A model generated the notes under the pieces. It did no database searches. It was not told the origin of the DNA and worked only from the letters and a program-made list of their open reading frames with translations. A program made the translations under genes and the position numbers. Below are positions 32,375 through 43,840 of a DNA stretch of 64,000 bases, piece after piece. This stretch comes from Erythrobasidium yunnanense. Taxonomy: Eukaryota > Basidiomycota > Cystobasidiomycetes > Erythrobasidiales > Erythrobasidiaceae. The stretch lies in contig BCJC01000002.1 of NCBI GenBank assembly GCA_001600175.1, positions 2,267,111-2,331,110 of the forward strand, given 5' to 3'. Positions within the stretch are counted from its first letter, which is position 1. Every line of letters begins with the position of its first letter.

Positions 32375-35067
32375 TTACAACGATCTGATGGTGTAATTTC
32401 CCGAACCTAGGCGGAGCGGAAAGGCTGTAATAGCTGTACCGTTTCTAAACTGATAGGTTCCGTTCTTCGGTGGCACAATCGAACCGCTGGTATTGTCTGG
32501 GACCACGATGCTCATGGTGTAAGAACCGCCTTCGACAGCCCAGGAAGCGACGAGCGGACCCGAGGGAGTCTGGAGAGTACCATTTGCATGCTGTAGACCC
32601 AGATCGAGCGGAGCGAATGTCCACTCCTTATAAGCTGGTGCCGTGGGGCGAAGGCCAAGCGCGTAGCGTGTGAGCACTGCTGTTGCACCAGAGCCCCATG
32701 GATGACCGAGACTGGTAAAGATGGAAAGACCCGGATTGCCTTGGTAGTCGACATACTCCCAGGAAGATCCAGAATAGTTTGGGCCGTCGACAGCCATGGC
32801 AGAGTACATACCATCCAGGAGGTATCGCATTTGCTCGACCGCACCGATCTGTCCGAGAGCTTCCAGCAGATAGCCGCTTTTGTATGGTGAGAGAGGTGTG
32901 ACAGGTGTTCCCGCGGTAGCGGATGTCTCCACGTATGCAATGCCATATTTGAGAGCATCGAGTCGAGGAAGCTGAGCATTGGCTTGCTCGAGACTGCTAA
33001 CGTTTGAGATGACAGCCATGGCCAAGTCGATATAAGAAAAGTTCCCGTCTGTGATGGACATAGCGAAAGCACCAGCAGTCGAGTTCCAGAGGAGATTTTG
33101 TATGGCCGCAGATGTTGTGTCGGCTTGCTGGGTGTAGTTGCTTGCGAGGTCTTGCTCTCCTAGAGCTGTCGCAAGCTCGGCCATGTTCCTCATCGTATAG
33201 ACAAAGTATGCAGAAGGAGCAGTACCGTTTGCTAAGCCTTTCCAGACTCCTTGCGGGGCCCACAGTTGATTCGACGGCTCGACGATGGAGCTAGAAAAGG
33301 CGATTTGTCTCTTGAAGGCGGACCACAAGCCAGAGATGAAATCGAGATCACCCGTAGAGATATAATAGAGATGTGCCGAATTGAGGAAGTCAAGCTGATA
33401 ATCAAGTAGAGCCGTATAGGGCAGGCCTGTCCAGGTTTGTGCGTACTTGGATACAATGCCCATTGGGTTGCTTGTACCAACTCCACCATAGTTGCCAATG
33501 TGATCCGCGGCAGACTGGATAGTCCCCTTCCATACGTCGTAGTCTTGGGTAGAGACAGCAATGCTTGTAGCAGTGGTGTAGAAATCTCCCAACCAGACAA
33601 GACGATCACGCTTGCCTCCGTCGAGCTGCAACACTATATTCAGTATAATGTTTAACACGGTTGAGAATCGACACTCACGCATTGACTGTAGGAATTTGGA
33701 TGAACAGCATACTCACCGATAATGTCTGCATCGGTCATGGGATTTGTGTAGATGACTGTCCCGTTCAGGTCTGCTACCTGAATGTTGCGATAGTAGGCAT
33801 CTTGTCCTTGCCAACCTCCAATCCCGATTGTGTGAGGACCGAAGTAGAAAGGAGAAGGTGGAGGTAAATAATCGTATGAGCTGTAGTTGATGGATGCGAA
33901 CTGCTGACCGTTGATACTGAGGTTGTAGATCTCCTGATTGAAAGACGAGGCGCTGACGTTCACCCATTGTCCCTCTAGCAAGGGAGAAGGAAGAGCAACC
34001 TCGCCATATCTGTAGCCAGGAATCGTAAGGTCTGTTGGCGCAGTACCAGAGTTGTTCTGGAGGCCAAACATTGCTCCCAATGTAACCGTATTTGCAGGAA
34101 GAAGTGTTTTGTTCCAAGTGCTGTAAGTATCGGCCTCGGAGAGGTTCCCAGTGAAGTAGAACTGAGGGCCATAGCCAATCAAGCCAGCGTCCAACGCAAA
34201 GCCGAAGCCTCCTCTAGCTATCTTTGCCTCAAAGGACAAGGTGTATGCACTTGGGAGTTCGCCTGTGAGGTTTGCAGAACGTCCGGTATGCTGGCCTCGA
34301 ATGAAGACTCCGTCGCTTCCTGAAAGATCCCAAGTAGAAGGTTGAGTATCGTTTCGTACGCAAGCATGTTGTGCGGATGTCGGACCGAGATGCCAGATAC
34401 GATTGTAGGTCTCGTTGGAACAGGAGAAGGTGCTCTTGGTATCTTTAAATGTAGCATCACCCGATGCATCTTGGGCCTCGGTCGTAGCTGAGGTTGGCTC
34501 GATGCCGATGTACGAGAGTGACAGCTCGGAACCTTGCGTAAGTTGAACTTTCTGCCATCTTTGGGAGCCTTGAATAAAGTACGCTTTGTAGTCTTTTTGA
34601 CCGTTTGCAACAAGGTCTGTGATGTTTACGGTTTCCGATCTGAAGTTGCTCGCCAGCGCTGACGTGAAGCCATAGGGACCATCGCCGTATGGCTGGAGTA
34701 TACCCCTACGTAGGAAGTTTACCACTTAGCCCTACCATCCACAGCAGAAGATAAGGATAGACGTACGGATAGCCCTCCGAGAACGTCATCAGGACCTCTA
34801 CGTATCCTCCTGAAGCATGGTTTACACCGAAGACAGGAAAGCCGGATGTAAGTGAACCGTAGTCGACTAGGAGAAGGTATGATCAGATTGGGTGGGATTG
34901 AGAAGCAGCAGAATTCACTCACGTAGTATGCTTTCATTGGTGCGGAGAACCAAAGGTGCCTTGTACACCTCCGACATGGTATTGCCGACATATTTTGGGT
35001 TGTAACGAGCTTCCGCCTGGGTGATACATAGCAGGAGAGCAGCAGAGGATAGTATCCAGTGTGTCAT
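32375..35067 (-). CDS. Secreted GH78-like alpha-L-rhamnosidase (six-hairpin glycosidase)
   Basis: Predicted extracellular hydrolase removing terminal alpha-L-rhamnose from glycosides or plant polysaccharides. Exon 1 encodes a signal peptide (MTHWILSSAALLLCITQAEA). Next come a beta-sandwich region and a lectin-like insert (SAYTLSFEAKIARGGFGFALDAG), then, after an intron near 33610-33677, the (alpha/alpha)6 barrel starting LDGGKRDRLVWLGDFYTTA, the family motif whose acidic residues line the active site, and SGSSWEYVDYQGNPGLSIFTSLGHPWGSG. The C-terminal beta domain ends in NYTIRSL. Many NxT/S sites fit secretion. It is tail to tail with the regulator and divergent from the ABM gene (361-base gap). 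Family assignment is good, substrate assumed. Confidence 0.83.
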
Positions 35068-35428
35068 GATCGAGTTGTAGGAAGAACGCTCGACGCGTTA
35101 CTTCGAGGATGCAGGGTTGCGAATTGGAGAAGCAAGCGGAGTTCGTAAGGGGCCTCGTCTTGTAGAGGTCTGGTTCCGGCTTGAAGCAGAGATGGGGCTC
35201 TCCACACGGGGAGAGGTGTACACCTTTCTATGGCGCTATATTCAGGTGCACGTGTGTGATGGTCTCGCGCGTATAGATGTTTCGGGTTGAAAGAAAGCCC
35301 TGCCGGCCAGCCTTGTGGGTTCGGCAGAAGTGGGCATGCAGGCAGGGAAGGAGAAAGGAAGCATGCTAGGGAATATGGCCCTTCACACTCAAGTCAGGTA
35401 ACTACACCTATTCGACACTGCTGCGAAA
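35068..35428. promoter_or_regulatory. Shared divergent upstream region of the rhamnosidase and ABM genes
   Basis: 361 bases between two start codons facing away from each other. No specific operator was identified. Confidence 0.4.
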
Positions 35429-35959
35429 ATGCCTGTTCTCGACGGACCTCCGCAACTTCCCAAAGAATGTGCGTTGCAGTTTATGAATAGCGGTCTTAAA
35501 TACCCAGGCAGCTGATCATTGTGTCAGACGAGACGGGCGGCCCATTCTTGATGCTCTGCAAGTAAATTGAAAGGTCCGTCACCGATGCACCTCGACCAGG
35601 CCCTGATCCATCTTCATAAGATTCGAGGTTCATCCTGGAAAAGCAGCACGAGTGAACGAGCTGCTGATCGCCAATGCGAAGCATGCTCAGACCCCTGCGG
35701 AAAGCGGCACCATCTCATATCGGTTTTTTTGGAACATCGAGCAAACGGTGGTCGTCGTTTACGAAGAGTATGCCGATTTGGCGGGATACGAGGTGAGCAG
35801 AGGCAGAATAGACTTCTCTACGGGAGCCATCAGCGACTGATGGAATGTCCGCAGGCTCATAACAGATCTCCGACGTCGCCTGTCTTCGGGAAAGCCTTGA
35901 TGACAGAGAATCTGTTTGGGGCAATAGAGGTCGATTGGTTGCGCGAGACGGTCGTGTGA
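35429..35959 (+). CDS. ABM-domain (antibiotic biosynthesis monooxygenase-type) protein
   Basis: Four small exons join in phase to about 110 residues: MPVLDGPPQLPKEYE / TGGPFLMLCK / FEVHPGKAARVNELLIANAKHAQ...GTISYRFFWN...VVVYEEYADLAGYE / AHNRSPTSPVFGKAL. The ferredoxin-like order (strand, helix starting KAARVNELL, central strands with YEEYADLAGYEAH, then the closing helix and strand) is that of ABM/YgiN proteins, small dimeric oxygenases or quinone-linked enzymes; many fungal members have unknown substrates. It lies at the edge of the accessory block, divergent from the rhamnosidase. Confidence 0.78.
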
Positions 35960-36299
35960 TCCGTTGCATGAGGTAGTACACTTACATAGACTGACTGTTT
36001 GTCGGATGAATCAAGTTATGTTGGAGCCAAGAAAGGAACAACAGCTCCGTCATCGAGGTTGAAGCAGGGATTTGATCTTATTGCATGAGGAGCATTCCTG
36101 TATAGATGATACAAGTACTACCTACTACTACTAATTTGGTCATTGCCGGTCTGAAAGCAGCACATACTATATGAAGCTGAAGGGCTGAATCTAAAAAGCG
36201 TAGAAGCCTAAAAGTGCGAAGCTAAAGTAACAAGCAGAGGAAGAGATTGGGATAGTGCTGGCGCTTCTTCCTGGAGACTAACGTATCTGTAAAAGGGGC
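35960..36299. other. Convergent intergenic region
   Basis: 340 bases between the ABM gene and the 3' end of the bZIP gene. Probably both 3' untranslated regions; no structure or gene seen. Confidence 0.45.
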
Positions 36300-38600
36300 T
36301 TATGCCTTCTTTACAAGGTTGAGCTTGTTGAGCTCCAAAGTCAGGATGTCAACCTCCTCCTTCTCGCTCGTGACAGGTACGACCACCAACTTGCTCCTTC
36401 CACCAATGACATCTGCGACCTTCTGTCCATCGACGGACGTCTTGGCCGGAACCATCGACCTCGTAGCTGGTTGTTCACCCGCAAATGCGTCCCAGAAGGC
36501 TGTCGAGAGCTTTTCGAAGAGTGTCTTCGTCGCCAATGCCCCGACATGCTTGGCTACCCTCTCTGATTCCTGAACAGGATCGACAGCGACGGTGGCCGTG
36601 GTAGAAGGCGAAGATAGGAAAGCAGGTCGCAGACCCGCAGGTAGAGCATTGCCGGACTTCTGAGCTTGCTGCGTAGCTTGTATGCCAGCGACGTTGTGCG
36701 CAAGCTTGGAGTATAGTTGGCCTCTGTAGTCTTGTAGACTGTCGTTGCGCAGAAGAAGGAAGGGATTCGTCTCGAAGAATGAATCGCGAACTGGATCTGA
36801 TGCTGACTTTTTCTGCTGAGCATTGTTGTTGGTGGAAGAAGCGGCGGCTGCTGCAGCAGCCGAAGAGACGAATTGATCTCGGAGGAAATTGACTTGAGCT
36901 TCACTGAGGCCATTCAGAGCTGGGTTCATGTTTCCTCCATACGCAAAAGCGTTGCTAGAGGGGCTGATGTCTTTCTCCCTCTTTCCAGCTAGGAGAGACG
37001 AAGCGGAAGAAGGCGAGTTGAACGAAGCAGCCGGGGAATTGATGTTGATTTCGGGTACAAAGGTAGTGTGAACATCCATTGCTCGTCCTCCGGATCCGAA
37101 ACCTCCAGCGAAAGGAGAGGCCGAAGTGTCCCAGAAGGAACCGCCTGTCGACGGCGAAATGTCTTTGCGGACATTGGGCTTTGCAGTCGACGAACGGGTA
37201 GACACTCTTCGTTGCTGTTGTTGGGTGGAAGAAGGTGCAGTGGAAGTAGAAGCTGCAGTGTCGAAGAGCGACTCGGCATCGCCGTTCGTGGATGCGGAAC
37301 TCGAAGCGGGTGAGAGAGCGGGGAGGGAGCCAGCACCGTAGAGATCCTCTTCGTCTGGGGTAAGAGATGAGGTGGAAGTGGAAGCGACTGGCGCGCTGGA
37401 AGCGGAGATCTTGGCTGCAATGCTCTCCCAGTTCTTCTTGAGCATTTCAATATCTGCTCGCAAGCCCTGGTTCTCGCTCTGTAGACAGAAGGCGACATGA
37501 CATTAGCGATGCAGTTCGGTGCACGCCGCCAGTATTAAGCGACCTACCCTAAGCGTGCCCACTTCCTCTCTCAATCCATCAATGATCTGGTCCTTCCCAG
37601 CGATCTGCTCCTCGAGTGTATCGATGTGTGCCTTTCTTCTGTGTCTGAAGTTTCTAGCTGATATCTTGTTCCTCAACTGTCTCTTCTCTTTGCTCGACAG
37701 CTTCTCGTATTCCTCCTTTGATGGTCTGTCGATGTAGTCTGGAACAGGCACCAATGCATGTGGATGCGATACGTTCGAACTCGAAGTGATTGTCTTCTTG
37801 GTTGCAGCAGTAGCTTTAGAAGCTACGGAATTACTCTTCTTACTTGAAGAGGCGGTCGATCGACGAGCACTCTTGCGAGGTGCATGCTCGGCTTCGGAAT
37901 CCTCCTCTTCATCTTCCTCTTCATCCTCCTCGCTGACTTCTTCAATGATGAGCTCGCTCACGGCTCTTTTCTTGGCTGCCCTGCGAGCGGTCGGAGCGGG
38001 AGCAGGCGCGGGAAGCTCCTGCTCAAGTGCCTCTGACTTGACGCGGATGCGTGTGACAGGAGAGTTGTTCGTCTGCATTGGTTCTGACTGCTGCTGCTGT
38101 TGCTGTTGCTGCTGCGGCGGCGGTAAAGAAGTGTATCGGGGATCGATGGGTAAGTCCGACCCCGAAGGAATCGCGAGAGGCGAAAAGGCGGTAGAATTGA
38201 AAGAGTACGAGGAAGAAGTAGTCGAAGAAGGATCGATAGTGGTAGTCGTGTTCGTTGCATCGGCGAAGGGGTAGAGGGGTGCATTCGACTGCTGCTGATA
38301 GTTGTTTGCGGAATTGAGAAGGCTCTGGAACCCTTCGATATCGTGCATCGATGGCTGATACGACGACATCTGCTGCTGCTCCTTCTGTTGTGCACTCGTC
38401 ATGTCCAAGTAGTATCTGCAGATGTTCAACTTGGTGAGCTATGCATTGACCAAACTTGGCTCGCCCGGGACTCACTTGAACAGGTCGATGGAGGATCCTT
38501 GCTGCTGCTGCATCGACGACGAGTCATCATCGTTCAACAGCATGTCTGTGTTGATGAAGCTGAACGCTGATGGCGACAGCGGCTGCGTCTCAAACTGCAT
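36300..38600 (-). CDS. bZIP transcription factor with poly-Gln tract
   Basis: Three exons. Exon 1 begins MQFETQPLSPSAFSF and includes QQQQ. Exon 2 holds a Gln run of nine (about 38085-38110), an acidic EEDEEEDEEEDSEAE stretch, KKSARR-type basic patches, and the bZIP: PSKEEYEKLSSKEKRQLRNK, with the basic motif NKISARNFRHRR, followed by the zipper IDTLEEQIAGKDQIIDGLREEV. Exon 3 continues the coil (LRADIEMLKKNW) into Ser/Ala-rich sequence and ends LTLELNKLNLVKKA. The N-x7-R core and the KLSSKEKRQLRNK prefix are typical of a widely conserved fungal bZIP group. The target pathway is not deducible. The ATG at 38600 is the first in the frame; an extra 5' exon is possible. Confidence 0.87.
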
Positions 38601-39016
38601 GTCTGCAGTATCTGAGTGTGAGCTGTCGGCCGACGTGGTCTGAGGACGCGTAAGCAGGGTGGTTGGAGATATCTGGGCTGCTTCTGGCGGTTAATCTCAG
38701 GTATTGACAGAGTCTTGAAAGTGTTCAAATGCGTTAAAAGGTGTTGAAGCAAAGGAAAGAGTCGGTGCAGTATCAATGCTGCGATGAGTCCTTGCTGATG
38801 CCCGCAACGAGATTCAGGTTTGGTGGCGAATGATGATAGGGGATGCCGCTGGCTGATGAATCTTGAAGGATCATCCCCGAGAGATCAGATCAGAGAAGAT
38901 GCGAGAAGCAAGTTCCGGCTTTATCGCAGGAACATACCAAAGCATCAAAGATCTGGCAGTCAAACATCGCAGAGCTACATTCGCAGAGCCAGGCACGTAT
39001 AGGCCTGTCAGTCTGT
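38601..39016. promoter_or_regulatory. Upstream region of the bZIP gene
   Basis: About 416 bases between the bZIP start and the 3' end of the next minus-strand gene. Presumed promoter and 5' leader; no specific element recognised. Confidence 0.35.
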
Positions 39017-39835
39017 TCACATCCCTCCGCCCAGCTTCTTCAAGATACCGTACAATGGTCCAGAACCGCCGACCGCATTGCTTACTCGCGCCCGAAAGCG
39101 TCGGCGTCGTGTAGGAATACCAGCTGAAGCTTGATGAGGTGCAGGCTGCAGCTTCTTTGCAGGCCGATCTGCTCGAACTGGCGATGAAGTAGCCCTAGCA
39201 GGACCTGAGTTATGGTGCTGTATGGAAGAGGAGGAAAACCTGGCGGTTGTACGTTCTTCCTCAATTAAAGCATTGCCTCGAGCCAGCCAGTCCTCGTCTG
39301 TAGACCCACAGACAGGCGTAAAGTCTTCGACAATGGGTGTCGTAGCCAGTGAGCCTGTTGCGGTGAATCTGTTCACTCGGCCTGCGTAATCCTGATTAGA
39401 TGCAGACAGGATTGGCTTTGATTGACTTTACATACCAGTGCTTCCAAGAACAGCACGCTGAGTATACTGCTGCACAAGGTATATGTTTGTATATCCTGTC
39501 AGATCCCTGCTCTCATCACTACCTCTCGCTCTCCGCACCGCCCATCCACGCTCTAGCAGACTTTTGATAAAGGCATCAAGGGCATACTCCACGATCTTCA
39601 TGTGCGAGCCTATGAGAAGTAGCAGTGCTTCTTCGTTAGCTTTGTAGCTTGGACGGCAGTAGAACTGTAGGTGTCGGCTGATCAGGTGTGGATAGGTCGA
39701 TAGAATGCTTTTAATGTGAGAGTGAAGGGTGACGTCCCATAATCGAGGGAAATGGATGCATATATGAAGTGGAGAGGGAGCAGCTCTGGCAAGTGAAAGA
39801 GGGGAATGCTGGCTGGACCCAGCTTGAAGAGCCAT
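39017..39835 (-). CDS. Hypothetical protein
   Basis: Not recognised. Two exons with an intron near 39380-39435. The N-terminal half looks folded: SPLHICIHFPRLWDVTLHSHIKSILSTYPH, then a helix NEEALLLLIGSHMKIVEYALDAFIKSLLERGWAVRRAR and TNIYLVQQYTQRAVLG. The second half is basic and Ser/Pro-rich (PARATSSPVRADRPAKK, PTRRRRFRARVS) and ends GPLYGILKKLGGGM. There are no membrane spans. The basic tail suggests nucleic-acid contact or nuclear location, but that is guesswork. The start is the ATG at 39835. Confidence 0.55.
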
Positions 39836-40072
39836 TGCTTGCAGAGTCACTAAACCCGTCGCTTGACAATGCTCTTATGATGTGTGAAGTAGATTAGAGG
39901 ACTAAGATCTTTGCGCAGAAACAATCCATGACAGACATTGACAAATTAGTTGGGCACGTAGGACGGTCAGTACGAAGTGTCAGTCAACTCCAAAGAGAGG
40001 GTGAGAGCTAGCGAGAGGTAGCACCAAATGATAAGAATCGCTCATAACGATAGTAGTTAGCCATCGTCTGCC

Positions 40073-40405
40073 TCAGACATCGTCTGTGACGCCAAGACAC
40101 ATAGGACAGCTACAGGAGCAGGGACATCTTCAGCAAGACGTCGCCTCCCTGAATCATTGTACTGACTACCAGACTCACAGATACATGACCCGGTCTCCAT
40201 TCATGACCTGATAGGCTCGCAGGTGATTGCTCCGGCGAGTGCAGTCTACGCCGTCGCATGCACCCCTCGCTATTAGGAAGTCGGGATGGCGACTGAACCA
40301 CGTCTGTTGAAAGATGACCCTGCCAGGCGCAGGTCTCGAGCCGCTAGCAGCAGGTTTGCTAGCCTTGGGCTTGCTGGAAGCGCCTTTCTTGCTAGCGCGA
40401 CCCAT
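40073..40405 (-). CDS. Small basic protein with a C-x4-C...C-x2-C zinc-ribbon-like end
   Basis: Two exons. The first (to about 40180) starts MGRASKKGASSKPKASKP, a Lys/Ser/Ala-rich basic tail, then VIFQQTWFSRHPDFLIARGACDGVDC...LRAYQVMNGDRVMYL. Splicing over a GTGAGT...TAG intron gives CPMCLGVTDDV and a stop. The join places CDGVDC and CPMC in one small protein of about 86 residues, a plausible four-Cys zinc site, which supports the splice. Unknown function; the basic N-terminus could bind nucleic acid. Confidence 0.5.
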
Positions 40406-40865
40406 CTAATTGTTAAGTGCGGGCTGGATGCGTGTCGGCTTTTAGCTTAGTTGGCTACCGAGGAATTTGCCAGAGGTGCTACTCGGAGCAGTGACCAGCA
40501 GCTGCATACCCATGGCTCTATGCCTAGTGTAGCGCGTGAGTCGTCTGACTAGAAGCATCGCCCATGGAGCAGCGGTTGGGAAAGGAGACCGAAGAGGGAG
40601 AGAAGCGCGTTCCTCGCAGAAGCATTAGCATTCAGCATTTGACATCATCTGTCGCGGAACGTCCAGGTTCCAGATAGTGTAGAGCCTGTCATCCCGTCGA
40701 AGCCAGCGGCCTCGTCGCCCGCAAGCAGTGTGGCCTGCTGAATAGCGATATACCGTGCAGGAGGCATTGTTTGACCTGTGTGACGAGTCATACCCAGGTC
40801 TGCTGGCGCTTTGTGCCCACTGCGGTTGTCTTTTCTCCCTCATCCCGGGAAATTCAAGCGAAAGC
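40406..40865. other. Intergenic region upstream of prolyl-tRNA synthetase
   Basis: 460 bases with divergent starts at both ends. The synthetase frame is open upstream from 40755 without an earlier convincing ATG. No other gene seen. Confidence 0.45.
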
Positions 40866-43386
40866 ATGGCGTCCGTTCTTGAAGCCATCAAAGCGCGTCT
40901 TGAAGCGTTATCCATTGTTTCATCATCAGCTTCAGACTCTTCGTCAGCCAAAGACCTGAAAACATATGTGTTCAAGCCAAAGGGAGGGGACAAGCAGGTC
41001 GTAGCGGTCGTCTGCGAGCACGATAAGGATGTCGGGAAAGCCAGCAATCTTGCGAAGACATTGGGCTTGAAGGACATGAGGGCAGCAGAGGAAGCATACA
41101 TCCAAGAACATTTGGGCGAGTCGAGAGCGTCGGGTCAGTTTTCGAGAAACGATAACGAAAGCAGCAAAACAAACTGAAAGGTCCATCTACAACTATGTTT
41201 TGACAGTCTCTCCTCTATCTCTGTCGCAAGACAATGCCGCCTCTGTCCTGCTGGTCCTGTCCGACTCCATTTCGACACTGGACTCCGTGACCGTAGGAAG
41301 CACGACACTAAGCTCTGCCGACCTCCTCAAATACATCCAAAGCACCTCTGTGACCGTCAAAGAGCAAGCCTTCAGCGAACGCGGCGCTGCTGGCGTTGTA
41401 GCTCCAGGAACAACAGGCCCTGTGCCTGTTGCAAAAGTCTCTGCTCCTTCGAGCAAACCTTCAAAAGACAGCAAAGAAGCTACGCGAGAAGATGCGTCTG
41501 GCAATATCCAGTCGCTGGGCGTCACTATCAAGAAGGATCAAGAGGATTTCGGAGGATGGTACAAACAAGTGCTTACATATGGAGATATGCTCGACTACTA
41601 CGATGTATCTGGGTGCTATATCCTCAAACCTGCTTCATACGGCGTCTGGGAGATGATCCAGCGTGAGTCCGTAGCATCTGAGGGAGCGTGATATAGCGTA
41701 CTGATCTGATTCACAGGCTGGTTCGATGGCGAAATCAAGAAGCTCGGTGTGGACAACTGCTACTTCCCTATGTTCGTCTCCGCACGAGTGCTCGAACGAG
41801 AGAAGGATCACATCGAAGGTTTCGCACCGGAAGTCGCATGGGTGACGAAGGCGTGCGTAACCATTCTGCCATAATCACAACTAGTGGAGAGCTTATTGTT
41901 TTTCTTGCGTAGTGGCTCGTCCGACCTGTCCGAACCTGTTGCTATCCGACCTACATCTGAAACTGTGTAGGCTGCCTCAACTTCTGACTTTGTTTACGAT
42001 TACTAAAGCTTCCTTGCAGTATGTACCCTTACTACGCCAAGGTATGCTGCGATAGCGCGTCTCATTAGCGATTCTGACCCTCCCGCTACAGTGGATCCGC
42101 TCGCACCGTGATCTTCCTCTCAAGCTCAACCAATGGAACAGCGTAGTCAGATGGGAGTTCAAAAATCCTCGTGAGCTTTACGCTTCGATTCGGAACCAGA
42201 GACAATGCTGATCATATATATAGAACCCTTCCTTCGTACTCGAGAGTTCCTATGGCAAGAAGGACACACGGCATTCCTCACCAAGCCAGAAGCAGACAAA
42301 GAAGTTCTCCAGATTCTCGACCTATACAGACGAGTCTACGAGGATCTCCTGGCCGTCCATGTCATTCCTGGAGTGAAGTCAGAGAAGGAGAAGTTTGCGG
42401 GTGGTCTATACACGACGACTGTGGAAGGTTTCGTTCCCACAACTGGTAGAGGCATCCAAGGTGGTACCTCCCACTGTCTGGGACAGAACTTCTCCAAGAT
42501 GTTCAACATCACAGTAGAAGACCCTAACAAAGCCGCCAACACAGATGGAGAGGCCTCCAAGCTATACGTCTGGCAGAACTCGTGGGGTCTCTCGACAAGA
42601 ACAATAGGTGTGATGGTTATGGTCCACGGAGATGATAAAGGCCTGGTCCTCCCTCCTCGCGTTGCACAATGCCAAGTCACTGTCGTTCCTTGCGGTATCA
42701 CCAACAAGACCACTCAAGAGCAGAAAGACGAGCTCATGAAGCAGGTGGACAGCGTTGTGGATACTCTCCGAAACGCTGGCGTCAGGATCAAGGGAGATAC
42801 GCGAGAAGGCTATACACCTGGCTTCAAGTTTAACGACGGAGAGATGCGGGGTATTCCCCTGCGTCTCGAGATCGGTCCTCAGGATGTAGCAAAGTCGCAA
42901 GTCCTGTCTGCTCGGCGAGACACCGGAGCCAAGAACCCTATCCCCCTTAGCGAGCTATCGAGCGCCGTGCCCAAGCTGCTGGAATCTATTCAGCAAGATA
43001 TGTTCAACAAGGCGAAATCAGAGTTCGAGGAGCGTCTGAAGGTCGTGACTGAATGGAAGGAGTTTGTACCTACGCTTAACAAGAATTGCATCTGTGTGAT
43101 GCCATGGTGTGAGGTAGAGAAGTGCGAGGATGACATCAAGGATAGATCGGCGGAAGAGTGAGTTCGTCCTAATTGCTATTTACATCGAGACTGACAATTT
43201 GGCATGTATTAAAGATCGAAAGCTCTGCTGGGTGAACAAGACGAACGCGCCCCTTCAGCCGGTGCAAAATCGCTTTGTATACCTTTCGACCAAAAGAGGT
43301 GGGGATCAGACATCACTTCAGAGACGAAATGCACAGGGTGTGGTCAGGCTGCAAAGCGATGGACCCTGTTCGGCAGATCTTATTAA
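40866..43386 (+). CDS. Prolyl-tRNA synthetase, eukaryotic/archaeal type
   Basis: Cytosolic class II synthetase charging tRNA-Pro. The N-terminal 160 residues form a variable YbaK-like/linker region. The core starts [37 protein letters not shown] (motif 1 region), then [37 protein letters not shown], motif 2 [30 protein letters not shown] and motif 3 [26 protein letters not shown]. The anticodon-binding domain follows. The C-terminal zinc domain has [13 protein letters not shown] and, after a last intron near 43160-43215, [12 protein letters not shown], ending in the terminal Tyr typical of this type (LFGRSY). Introns are short, several of them within the motif 1-2 region. Confidence 0.94.
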
Positions 43387-43840
43387 AGGTAGCTGAGCGG
43401 GTGATTCTAGAAGGTCTGTGTCAGTTCCGGTCGTAATGCATCGCAGTAGTCACTTCCAAACTCCTGCCAACCTCTTTGACCTCGAATCGACCTCGGCGAT
43501 CTTTATGATCGCGCCATCAACACCATACAGTTTTGCACGTTGCTCTGTCTTTGATGCCATGCAGGCTTCCCGCAAACAAGTTGAAGATGTCTGCCCGGTC
43601 ATTCAAGCTTCTGGCCGCCCTGCATGCAGAATACACAATGTCTGCTCAGCTGCCCTCACCAACCACGTATAAATAGACAGCTTTGGTGCTTGCGCCGCGG
43701 ACATCGTCCAACTCAATCATCCTGCAGAAAGGGACCTCTCGCTTGCATGGCGGCCTCAATGCCTTTCGGACCCGTTCTGAGTCCGCTAGCGCTGTAGACA
43801 TCTATGTGTCAACAAGACTTCCATCCTTGAACTGCCAGCC
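43387..43840. other. Intergenic, no gene seen
   Basis: About 450 bases between prolyl-tRNA synthetase and the first LtrA copy. An open frame at 43418-43672 has no recognisable motif. Confidence 0.45.

Noticed and set aside
37786-38274. Plus-strand open frame opposite the bZIP gene (Ser/Cys runs)
   Set aside because: It is the antisense reading of the Gln- and acid-rich coding repeats of the bZIP exon.
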